From the NCBI RefSeq assembly GCF_049705945.1, contig NZ_JBNAMV010000004.1:930001-994000 (forward strand): 64,000 nucleotides of DNA, given 5' to 3'. The position numbers and the translations under genes are program-made. Below, piece after piece: positions 8,850 through 15,648 of the stretch; position 1 is the stretch's first letter, and each line of letters opens with the position of its first letter. Source of the stretch: Salarchaeum japonicum_A. Lineage in GTDB: Archaea > Halobacteriota > Halobacteria > Halobacteriales > Halobacteriaceae. Below the pieces are notes generated by a model. The model was not told the DNA's origin. It saw only the letters and a list, made by a program, of their open reading frames with translations, and searched no databases.

Positions 8850-8963
8850 CGACACCCAGGTCGTGTCAGCGGAACCATACTTAGAAGGGTGTCCGTCCTG
8901 GGGTCGAGTACCCGAAACAGTCGGCCTCGCCACCGCGGCGCGACCGCGTCGGGCCAACACACC

Positions 8964-9785
8964 ATGGAAGACGACAACCAACTCTACAACCTCTCGCGGC
9001 GCAAAGTCCTCGGCGGCCTCGGAGCCGTCGGCCTCGCCTCCGCCGGTGCCGGCCTCGGCACCAGCGCCTACTTCACCGACACCGAATCCCTCAACAACAA
9101 CACGCTCACCGCCGGCGAACTCGACCTCGTGGTGGACTGGGTCACCGGCGTCGACCAGGGCTCCGCGACGCCCGCGCAGCCCACGGCCAGCGGCACCATC
9201 GACGGCAATCCGTCGAACTATTCCTACGAAGTCTCCGACGTGAAGCCCGGGGACAGCGGCGTCCTCGCGTTCTGCCCGAAGATCGTCGACAACCCCGCGT
9301 GGCTCTGGTTCGGGAGCGACGGCGTGACCGACTACGAGAACGAGCAGTCGGAACCCGAGGCCGAGGTCGACGCGACCGCCGGCGCGGAAGAAGGCGAACT
9401 CAGCGAGAGCATCATCGTGTCCGTCGCGTACGCGGACAGCGTCGCCATCGAGGACGGCGAAGTCGTCTGCACGAACGAAGCCGTGCTCAACTACCCCGCG
9501 GACTTCACGCTCGCCGACCTCGCCGCGGAACTCGAATCCGGCTTCCTGCTCGACGCCGACCGCAGCACCCAGGAAGTCGACGCGTACCCCGCGTCGCCCG
9601 ACGCCGAAACCCAGACCGGCCCCTGCATCTGCGTTCACTGGGAACTCCCGACGACCGTCGGCAACGAGGTGCAGACGGACTCCCTCACGATGGACTTCGA
9701 CCTGGTCGCCGTGCAGGAACGCCACAACCCGAACGGCAACGCGTCCGGCGCGAACCCGTTCAACACGACCACGACCTCGAACTGA
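8964..9785 (+). CDS. TasA/CalY-like secreted fibre subunit 1 (SipW-dependent-type signal)
   Basis: 273-residue exported protein. The N-terminus has the twin-arginine/hydrophobic leader SRRKVLGGLGAVGLASAGAG, followed by the SipW-cognate motif AYFTDTESLNNNTLTAGELD, the start of the mature TasA/CalY-type beta-sandwich. A second family block, VKPGDSGVLAFCPKIVDNPAW, and a C-terminal block (VHWELPTTVGNEVQTDSLTM) complete the fold. Bacterial TasA and the archaeal bundling pilin AbpA polymerise by donor-strand exchange, and this is the likely role here. Its first about 100 bp are almost identical in DNA to the next gene. It was started at ATG 8964 because this places the RR motif at a normal distance (residues 12-13). 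Confidence 0.8.
   Translation: MEDDNQLYNLSRRKVLGGLGAVGLASAGAGLGTSAYFTDTESLNNNTLTAGELDLVVDWVTGVDQGSATPAQPTASGTIDGNPSNYSYEVSDVKPGDSGVLAFCPKIVDNPAWLWFGSDGVTDYENEQSEPEAEVDATAGAEEGELSESIIVSVAYADSVAIEDGEVVCTNEAVLNYPADFTLADLAAELESGFLLDADRSTQEVDAYPASPDAETQTGPCICVHWELPTTVGNEVQTDSLTMDFDLVAVQERHNPNGNASGANPFNTTTTSN
8985..9088 (+). repeat. direct repeat copy 1 (partner at 9915-10018)
   Basis: 104 bp encoding the signal peptide and FTDTE motif of subunit 1. It matches 9915-10018 at an offset of 930 bp with a single mismatch (c at 9059 versus t at 9989). The first 74 bp are identical, including synonymous positions, so the copies were recently duplicated or are being homogenised. Confidence 0.9.
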
Positions 9786-9884
9786 CCCGCTCCAGGGTTC
9801 AGTTTCCCCACGCCGGCTATCCGGTCACGCGACCGCGGCGGTTCGACTCCGCCGGTGGGCCTCCCCCGAGCGGGGAACACAGCC
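9786..9884 (+). other. intergenic segment with tRNA T-arm-like hairpin, copy 1
   Basis: Contains a perfect stem-loop at 9837-9853, GGCGG-TTCGACT-CCGCC, whose loop obeys the tRNA T-loop consensus TTCRANY. It is flanked by CCCAC (9807) and GTGGG (9859), which can pair around it, and by smaller hairpins CCGG-ctat-CCGG and GGTC-acgc-GACC. A related module lies at 11334-11375 after subunit 2. No full tRNA can be folded. It could be a tRNA-derived remnant, a 3' processing or termination structure, or an RNA-level control element. Confidence 0.5.
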
Positions 9885-11315
9885 ATGAACGACGACACCA
9901 ACGACGGACAACCGTACAACCTCTCGCGGCGCAAAGTCCTCGGCGGCCTCGGAGCCGTCGGCCTCGCCTCCGCCGGTGCCGGCCTCGGTACCAGCGCCTA
10001 CTTCACCGACACCGAATCTCTCACCGGAAACACGCTCGCCGCCGGCGAACTCGACCTCAAGCTCGACTACAAGTCCACGTACGCGGGCGGCCCCGGTCGC
10101 CTGGACGACATCGTGTCGATGGGGTACGGTGACGCGGAAGACCTCGGCGACGGCGTCTACCTCCTCGACCAGACCCCGCAGCCGAGCGACATGGAAGCGT
10201 GGGAGGACAACCTCGCTGAGTTCGACTTCTGTTCCCCGGAGGCCGACGAGTTCCTCGTGAACGGCGACGGTATCTCCATCTTCCACCTGGAGGACGTGAA
10301 GCCCGGCGACTCCGGCGAAGTGACCATCAGCATCCACATCTGTGACAACCCCGCGTGGCTGGAGATGGGCGGCGAACTCAGCGAGAACGCCGAGAACGGC
10401 ATCAACGAACCCGAGAGCGAGGTCGACGAGACCGACGGCCCGATGGCGGGCGAGCTCGCGGACGCCATCGAGGTCACCGCCTGGTACGACGAGGACTGCG
10501 ACAACGTCTACGAACCCACGGGAACCGGCGAACAGCAGGAACTCGAAATCGCGCTCGTCAGCGACACCTCCGGCTCAATGAGCCAGGAGATCGGCGACCT
10601 GCAGACGGCGGCGAAGGACTTCGTCGACAACCTCTCCAGCCCCGACGAGGCCGCGGCGATTTCGTTCTCGGACGGCGCGAGCCTCGACCAGGGGCTCACG
10701 ACGAACTACCAGGCCGTCAAGGACGCAATCGACCTCTACACGTCGGGCGGCGGCACCGACATGGGTCAGGGAATCACCACCGCGTCGAACGAACTCCAGG
10801 GCGGCGCGAACGCGACGGCCAGCGCGTCGAAGGTGATGATCGTCCTGACGGACGGCCAGCCGACCAGTCAGAGCGCCGCGACGGCCGCCGCGACCGCCGC
10901 GAAGAACGCGGGCATCCGCATCTTCGCCATCGCGCTCGGTTCGGGCGCGGGGCAGAGTTACCTCGCGAACAACATCGCGTCCAGTCCCGGCGACGCGTTC
11001 GTCGCACCCGACGCCGCCGACCTCGACACGGTCTACTCCGAGATCGCGCAGATCGTGCTCGCGGGCGAACAGGTCATCGCGGAGGGCACGCTCTCGGACG
11101 TCATGGCGACGCTCGCGGCGGGCGTCGAACTGGACGGCGACCGCAACGAGGAGGAGCGCCAGCCGTACCCCGGGAACACGACGCAATGCATCGGGTTCGA
11201 GTGGGAGCTCCCCGCCGAGGTGGGGAACGAGGTGCAGACGGACAGCGTCTCGTTCGACATCGACTTCACCGCGACCCAGTACCGCCACAATCCCCAGACC
11301 ACGACGCCGCAGTAG
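9885..11315 (+). CDS. TasA/CalY-like subunit 2 with inserted von Willebrand factor A domain
   Basis: 476-residue secreted protein and likely fibre-tip adhesin or accessory subunit. Residues 1-60 hold the twin-arginine leader and the FTDTE motif (40-44). The TasA-fold blocks VKPGDSGEV (138-146) and NPAWLE (155-160) precede residues about 215-392, a complete vWA domain with MIDAS residues DTSGSMS (227-233), T291 and D323 (LTDGQ). The fold then resumes with SDVMATLAAGVELDGDR and FEWELPAEVGNEV. Compared with subunit 1, the vWA domain sits as a clean insertion within the sandwich. The MIDAS residues imply divalent-metal-dependent ligand binding. The product acts outside the cell. Confidence 0.82.
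   Translation: MNDDTNDGQPYNLSRRKVLGGLGAVGLASAGAGLGTSAYFTDTESLTGNTLAAGELDLKLDYKSTYAGGPGRLDDIVSMGYGDAEDLGDGVYLLDQTPQPSDMEAWEDNLAEFDFCSPEADEFLVNGDGISIFHLEDVKPGDSGEVTISIHICDNPAWLEMGGELSENAENGINEPESEVDETDGPMAGELADAIEVTAWYDEDCDNVYEPTGTGEQQELEIALVSDTSGSMSQEIGDLQTAAKDFVDNLSSPDEAAAISFSDGASLDQGLTTNYQAVKDAIDLYTSGGGTDMGQGITTASNELQGGANATASASKVMIVLTDGQPTSQSAATAAATAAKNAGIRIFAIALGSGAGQSYLANNIASSPGDAFVAPDAADLDTVYSEIAQIVLAGEQVIAEGTLSDVMATLAAGVELDGDRNEEERQPYPGNTTQCIGFEWELPAEVGNEVQTDSVSFDIDFTATQYRHNPQTTTPQ
9915..10018 (+). repeat. direct repeat copy 2 (partner at 8985-9088)
   Basis: Second copy of the near-identical signal-peptide segment, differing by one base in 104. Outside this block the two subunit genes diverge strongly. 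Confidence 0.9.
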
Positions 11316-11333
11316 TATCGGCTTCGAGACGCT

Positions 11334-11375
11334 GACCCGTCACGGCGTTCGGCGGTTCGATTCCGCCGGCGGGTC
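11334..11375 (+). other. tRNA-like mini-structure, copy 2
   Basis: GACCCG (11334-11339) pairs with CGGGTC (11370-11375), plus one T-G wobble, giving a 7-bp acceptor-like stem. Nine bases later comes a T-arm-like hairpin GGCGG-TTCGATT-CCGCC (11351-11367), extended by one C-G pair. The loop fits the T-loop consensus TTCRANY. There is no D-arm or anticodon arm. It shares gtcacg...cggcggttcga-Y-tccgccgg with the segment at 9824-9855. Confidence 0.5.
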
Positions 11376-11390
11376 TTCACGGTACGCTCG

Positions 11391-11415
11391 ACCTACCGCC
11401 GGGGTAGGAGACCTA
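11391..11415 (+). promoter_or_regulatory. CCTACC/GGTAGG palindrome and TATA-like element upstream of subunit 3
   Basis: CCTACC (11392-11397), a 5-bp spacer and GGTAGG (11403-11408) form a perfect inverted repeat of the type seen at 8714-8734 and 8811-8828. A TATA-like cctata follows at 11412. A TATA element here predicts a transcript start near 11438, which favours the ATG at 11478 over the ATG at 11421 for the downstream gene. Confidence 0.45.
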
Positions 11416-11477
11416 TACCCATGCCTCGGGACGGCCTGAGGGAGAACCACGCAGCGGCCGCGGGCCGCCACCCGACG

Positions 11478-12206
11478 ATGACTCCACACTTCACTCGACG
11501 ACATCTGCTCGGCATGCTCGGCGCGGGCGGCGCGACCGCTCTCGCGGGCCGTGCCGTGCTCGCTCGCGACCGCACGCCGCCCTATCAGCACTACACGTAC
11601 GCGCAGTCGGACGGCGGCGCGTTCCGGGTGGCGTGGTACGAGGAGTACAACGGCCGCGTGCGGTCGGCGTCGAACGGGACGACGCGCGCGAGCGCGCTCG
11701 AAGCAGAGACCGGGTACGTGGACGACCCGGCGTCGCCCGTGGTCGGTGTGACGAACGCGCTCCCCGGCGACTACGGTTCCGCCATGTTCGGGTTGCTCGC
11801 GGAGGACGTTCCGCTCGACGTGTGGCTTCGCGTTCGCGCGACGACGAACGCGGCCGACCCGGAGCCGGACGAGGACGCCGCGGACGCGACGCTCGCGGAC
11901 GTGACGGACGTGTCCGTCGCCCTCGACTCGTGCGCTGGCGGATTGAGCGACGAGTACGCGTACGTCGCGGGCGGCACGCTGCACGGCGTTTCGGACGCGC
12001 TCGCGTCCGGCGTCCGACTCGACTTCGACGGCGCGACCGGCTGTCCGGGCGCGCTCCCGGCCGGTGAGCCGCGGTGCGTGACGTTCGACTGGTCGCTCGC
12101 GACCGCCGTCGGGAACGCCGCGATGGGGGACAGCGTGACGTTCGACGTGGAGTTCGTCGGCGCGGACTGCGCGGCGGGCGTCGCGAACCCGTGGGGGGAG
12201 GAATGA
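11478..12206 (+). CDS. TasA-like secreted subunit 3 (degenerate SipW-type)
   Basis: 242-residue exported protein starting MTPHFTRRHLLGML with a twin-arginine leader. It keeps the core family blocks in diverged form: ALPGDYGSAMFGLL (equivalent to VKPGDSG...), DVWLRVRA (NPAWLW position) and the C-terminal FDWSLATAVGNAAMGDSVTF. The FTDTE motif after the leader is lost. An in-frame ATG at 11421 would add 19 residues but lies too close to the TATA-like site. Its stop overlaps the ATG of subunit 4. It is probably a minor or capping subunit of the same fibre; this is inferred from order and conserved blocks. Confidence 0.7.
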   Translation: MTPHFTRRHLLGMLGAGGATALAGRAVLARDRTPPYQHYTYAQSDGGAFRVAWYEEYNGRVRSASNGTTRASALEAETGYVDDPASPVVGVTNALPGDYGSAMFGLLAEDVPLDVWLRVRATTNAADPEPDEDAADATLADVTDVSVALDSCAGGLSDEYAYVAGGTLHGVSDALASGVRLDFDGATGCPGALPAGEPRCVTFDWSLATAVGNAAMGDSVTFDVEFVGADCAAGVANPWGEE

Positions 12207-13300
12207 CCGGACTGCGCCGCCGCGACGTGCTCGCGGCGGTCGGCGGCGTCGGCCTCACGGGCGCGTTCGCCGGATCCGGGACGGCGGCGCTACTCCGCGA
12301 GTCGGAATCGTTTACGGCCGGTCTGCGCGCCGGCGCGCTCGACGTTCGCGTCGAGGGCGGCGACGGCTGCGTGGTTCGTGAGGAGCGCGTCGCGCTCGAC
12401 CTCACCGACCTCGACCCGGGCGCGTGCGGCGACGCGACCCTGTGCGGGGCGGTAGACGGAAACCCCGCGTGGCTGTGGCTGCGCGCGACCTGCCCGACGA
12501 ACGACCCCGTCTTCGATGCCGTGTTCCTCCGCGTCCGGTACGCGAACGGAGCCGTGGTCGAGACCGCGGACGGCACCGTGCTGGCCGGAACCGCACGCCG
12601 CGTGTTCGGCGTACTCGCCGACGCGGTTCGGCTCAACCCGACCGGCGCGGACGCACCGGTCGCGCCCGGCGACCGCGTCTGCCTCACTGTCGAGTGGGGC
12701 GTCGCGGACATCGAGGACGGCGTCGACACAGCCTGCACGGTCGAGTCGGACGCGCTCGGCGACCCGGTCGCGTTCGCGTTCGAGTTCGGCGCGCTGCAGG
12801 CACGCCACGCGTCGCCCGACCTGTCGCCGTGGAACGCGGCGGACTGTCAGTCCGTCGCCGCCCGCTGCGTCGGCTGTCGCGGCCTCGGGAAGGTCGACGA
12901 CATCGACGGCGACCTCGCCGTGGGAACCGAGTACCGCGTCGGCGACTCCGGGTACGCGATGCTCGTCGACGCCGTCGAACGAACGGACGACGGCGAGACG
13001 GTGGCGGTTCGCGCGTTCCGACTCGTCGAAGCCGGAACCGGGGACGCGCCCGTGCTCGGCCCGCCGGTCTGCCGCGTCGACGTGAAAGGCGGGCACGGCG
13101 GCCGCGACAAGCGGACGAACTCGGCGTCAGGATGGGACGGCCACGGCGGCCGGACGGGCGGGACGCGGACGCACGAGGTGTGCCCGCCGACCGCCGCCCC
13201 GTCCGGGGCGTTCGACGCGCCGACGAACGGGGGCGAGAAACGCCCCGGAATCAGCCACGTCACGGTCTACACGTGCGGCGTTCCGCCGCGCTGTTGGTAA
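12203..13300 (+). CDS. TasA-like secreted subunit 4 with Cys-rich C-terminal extension
   Basis: 365-residue exported protein. The leader MTGLRRRDVLAAVGGVGLTG carries arginines, and LRESESFTAG replaces the FTDTE block. The blocks LDPGACGDATLCGAVDGNPA and LTVEWGVADIEDG and a sandwich end strand (AFAFEFGALQARH) mark the TasA-like fold up to about residue 215. The remaining 150 residues form a family-unlike tail with clustered cysteines (CQSVAARCVGCRG, VCRVD, EVCPP, TCGVPPRC), suited to disulfides or metal binding outside the cell. ATG 12203 overlaps the previous stop (ATGA), and the signal peptidase gene starts 3 bp after this gene's stop. Possibly the cell-proximal anchor. Confidence 0.7.
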   Translation: MTGLRRRDVLAAVGGVGLTGAFAGSGTAALLRESESFTAGLRAGALDVRVEGGDGCVVREERVALDLTDLDPGACGDATLCGAVDGNPAWLWLRATCPTNDPVFDAVFLRVRYANGAVVETADGTVLAGTARRVFGVLADAVRLNPTGADAPVAPGDRVCLTVEWGVADIEDGVDTACTVESDALGDPVAFAFEFGALQARHASPDLSPWNAADCQSVAARCVGCRGLGKVDDIDGDLAVGTEYRVGDSGYAMLVDAVERTDDGETVAVRAFRLVEAGTGDAPVLGPPVCRVDVKGGHGGRDKRTNSASGWDGHGGRTGGTRTHEVCPPTAAPSGAFDAPTNGGEKRPGISHVTVYTCGVPPRCW

Positions 13301-13303
13301 CTC

Positions 13304-14344
13304 ATGAGAGACACTATTCGCTCGATAGGACGGAAGCGGGCGCTCGCGGTCGCGGGAACGCTCCTGCTCTGCGCGCTCGTCGTTCCGTTCGCGGTGTTCG
13401 CCGTTCCCCAAGTCGCCGGCGGGAGTCACAGCTACGTCGTGCTCAGCGGGAGCATGGAACCCGCAATCAGCCCGGGTGACGTGGTCATCGTCTCGGACGT
13501 CGACCCAGCCGCCATCGTCGTGAACGACGTGGTGACGTTCCAGCGGGACGCCTCCCCGGTGCCGACGACGCACCGCATCATCGAAATCCTCGACGACGGC
13601 GGCGGCTCGATGGCGTTCCGCACGATGGGTGACGCGAACGAAGACCCCGACGGCGCGGCCGTCGCGGCGAGCGACGTTGTCGGCCGGGTGACGCTCGTCA
13701 TCCCGTACATCGGGTACGTGGTGAACGCGGCGAACACCCAGGTGGGGTTCCTCGCGCTCGTCGTCGCGCCGTTCGGCCTGCTCGCGCTCACCGAAGCCTA
13801 CGCGTACCTTCGGCGGCGCGAGAACGACGGCGGAAACGACCGCAGTGGCGAGAACGGGGGCGGATCGGGCGCGTTCGACGCGGCGGACGACGTGGTCGTC
13901 GTGTCGGGGCCGACGCCGGTTCCCGAGCGCGAGACGGCGACCGGGTTCGCGGTGACCGACGGAACGCTGAACGCGGTGCTCGGCGTGCTCGGCGCGGCGA
14001 CGGCGTACGCGCTCGTCGTCCTGTACCTCGTGCGGACGGCGTGGGCGGTCGCGGCGCTCGTCGCCGGCGTCGTCGGCATCGCGTTCGTCGCGTCCGTGAA
14101 GTACGACGGGCGCAGTACCGGCGACCCCGCGACACACGCGGATGGCGGCCTCGGCGCGGTCGCCGGCTCCGTCCCGGAGCACTACGGCGTTCCGGTCGTC
14201 GCCGTGCACGCGGCGGGCGACCTGGCGTCGCTCGCGGCCGACCTCGACCGCGCCGTCGTGTACGACCCCGACACCCGCCGGTACGTCGTCGTGGACGACG
14301 CGGCGGTCTACGTCCACGACGAGGACGCGGGGAGGAACGAGTGA
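13304..14344 (+). CDS. signal peptidase I, archaeal/ER type (SipW-like), with C-terminal extension
   Basis: 346-residue membrane protease. After one N-terminal helix (about 13-38), the catalytic serine lies in VLSGSMEP (S50) and the second active residue is His in TTHRI (H90). This is the Ser-His dyad of ER/archaeal signal peptidases, followed by the GDANEDPD block. A second helix (IGYVVNAANTQVGFLALVV) ends the usual SipW-length part. Beyond it, residues about 175-346 are an extra region with Gly/Asp-rich linker, two more hydrophobic segments and a soluble domain. Located directly between TasA-like subunits and the stalk protein, it is probably dedicated to maturing them. Confidence 0.85.
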   Translation: MRDTIRSIGRKRALAVAGTLLLCALVVPFAVFAVPQVAGGSHSYVVLSGSMEPAISPGDVVIVSDVDPAAIVVNDVVTFQRDASPVPTTHRIIEILDDGGGSMAFRTMGDANEDPDGAAVAASDVVGRVTLVIPYIGYVVNAANTQVGFLALVVAPFGLLALTEAYAYLRRRENDGGNDRSGENGGGSGAFDAADDVVVVSGPTPVPERETATGFAVTDGTLNAVLGVLGAATAYALVVLYLVRTAWAVAALVAGVVGIAFVASVKYDGRSTGDPATHADGGLGAVAGSVPEHYGVPVVAVHAAGDLASLAADLDRAVVYDPDTRRYVVVDDAAVYVHDEDAGRNE

Positions 14345-15003
14345 TGCGCGCCCTCCGGTTCGCCCTCCCGGTCGTGCTCGCGCTCGCCGTCGTCAGCGGC
14401 GGCGTCACGTACGGCCTGTTCACGGACACGGAACAGGTGTCGGGCACCATCAGCATCGACACCTCCCACACCACTGACGGGGGGCACGGCTGGGCCGTCC
14501 GAACCGCCGCCGTCACGTCCGACGCCGCGAGCAGCGAGAACGACACGACCACCCCCGGAAACGACACGCCACCCGCGAACGGCACCGACACGCCGCTCAA
14601 CCCGGCGAACGACACCGTTTCGAACGAGACGACCGCGCCCGGAAACGACACGCGAACCGACGGCACCGCCACCGCGAACGGCACCGGCGCGCCGTCGGCT
14701 GACCACGAAACCGTCGGGAACGAGTCAGCGGGGAGCGGGAACGAAACAGTGACGAACGGAACGGCGACCGCGCCGCCCGCGAACGAAACGGCCGGTGGAA
14801 CCGCGGATGCCGACTCGGCCGTGGTGAACGAGACCACGGTAAACGAAAGCAGTGTGTCGGTGAACGAAACGGCGGTCGGTACGTCGGCGGACGAAACGCC
14901 GCCCGACGATGGGGCGGCGGACGAAACGGCGCGGGAGCGAGTGGGTTACGTGGCGGTTTCGGCTTCCGTCTCGGCGTCGTCCGGGGTCGTGGTGAGGGAG
15001 TAG
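14344..15003 (+). CDS. exported sequon-rich stalk protein with SipW-type N-terminus
   Basis: 219-residue protein starting MRALRFALPVVLALAVVSGG, followed by TYGLFTDTEQVSGTISID, again the SipW-cognate motif. The remainder has almost no hydrophobic core. From about residue 65 to 185 it carries 14 N-X-S/T sequons (NDT, NGT, NET, NES) separated by Pro/Ala/Thr/Asp stretches, which predicts a heavily N-glycosylated extended stalk. It is coupled to the peptidase gene (TGATG overlap). Its last 58 bp overlap the 3' end of the convergent HTH gene, so the C-terminal residues are constrained by both strands. It has no homologue that I recognise; substrate status for the neighbouring peptidase is inferred. 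Confidence 0.72.
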   Translation: MRALRFALPVVLALAVVSGGVTYGLFTDTEQVSGTISIDTSHTTDGGHGWAVRTAAVTSDAASSENDTTTPGNDTPPANGTDTPLNPANDTVSNETTAPGNDTRTDGTATANGTGAPSADHETVGNESAGSGNETVTNGTATAPPANETAGGTADADSAVVNETTVNESSVSVNETAVGTSADETPPDDGAADETARERVGYVAVSASVSASSGVVVRE

Positions 15004-15212
15004 AGGCTCTGCCGGGCGTCGGCGAAGTAGATGTCCTCGTCGACGACGTCGCGGTTTTCGAGGCGTTCGAGCGCGTACCGGACGGTGCGCGCGGAGAGCA
15101 TCGACTCCTCGACGATTCCCTTCTGTGTTTTCGGACCGTCGTACTCGAGAACCTTGTAGACGAGTTTCGCGCTCGGCGGGAGGTCTTCGAGGACGTCCTC
15201 GGCTGCATCCAT
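14946..15212 (-). CDS. small winged-helix DNA-binding protein
   Basis: 88-residue helix-turn-helix protein (SAKLVYKVLEYDGPKTQKGI ... SARTVRYALERLENRDVVDE) of the MarR/TrmB-like type common in haloarchaea, with a short acidic tail. It starts at ATG 15212 (MDAAEDVLEDLPP); an in-frame ATG at 15230 would add MFRFVT. Its 3' end overlaps the sequon-rich stalk gene by 58 bp. It may regulate the fibre locus or the Rli1 group, but no site was found to decide. Confidence 0.75.
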   Translation of the reverse strand: MDAAEDVLEDLPPSAKLVYKVLEYDGPKTQKGIVEESMLSARTVRYALERLENRDVVDEDIYFADARQSLYSLTTTPDDAETEAETAT

Positions 15213-15344
15213 CGTTACGAATCGAAACATCCCGGATAACCATAAATCTGCGGGAACTCTTCTCGTGGGGTGGTGTGGCAGAGCGCGCGGGGCGAGCGTA
15301 CGGCAAGCGAACCGCTTTTGAGCGTCCCGCGCGCAGTTCCGGGT

Positions 15345-15647
15345 ATGTCGACCGAGACAGCGTCCCGAATGGACGCTCACCGCCGCGGCGTGACCGTGAC
15401 CACGGTCGCCTGCCTCGCCGGCGTGGCGGCGGGCGTTCTGTCGAGCGTGCTCGCGACCGGTGCGACGGACACCACCGGTCTCGGGCTCGCCATCGTCGCG
15501 ATGCTCGTCAACCTCGGGGTGCTCCGCGTGGTCGGCGTGAACGTCAGCGAGTTCGGCGCGAAAGACCACCTCTACACCGGGTTCATGACGTTCGCGCTCT
15601 GGTTCATCACGTGGGGCATCCTTCTCACTGAATCGGTGAGCCTGTAG
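15345..15647 (+). CDS. EMC6-like membrane protein
   Basis: 100-residue protein with three hydrophobic segments (about 20-42, 47-62 and 74-96), matching the small EMC6-like membrane proteins annotated in haloarchaea. Eukaryotic EMC6 is a subunit of the ER membrane protein insertase complex. The gene ends 1 bp before rli1, so it is co-transcribed with it. Start ATG 15345 (MSTETASRMDAHRRG); the open frame upstream is a shadow. A role in membrane-protein insertion is family inference only. Confidence 0.7.
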   Translation: MSTETASRMDAHRRGVTVTTVACLAGVAAGVLSSVLATGATDTTGLGLAIVAMLVNLGVLRVVGVNVSEFGAKDHLYTGFMTFALWFITWGILLTESVSL

Positions 15648-15648
15648 G

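Noticed and set aside
9786..9884. Functional tRNA gene between fibre subunits
   Set aside because: The T-arm is good, but no D-arm/anticodon arm of correct size and no 7-bp acceptor can be drawn.
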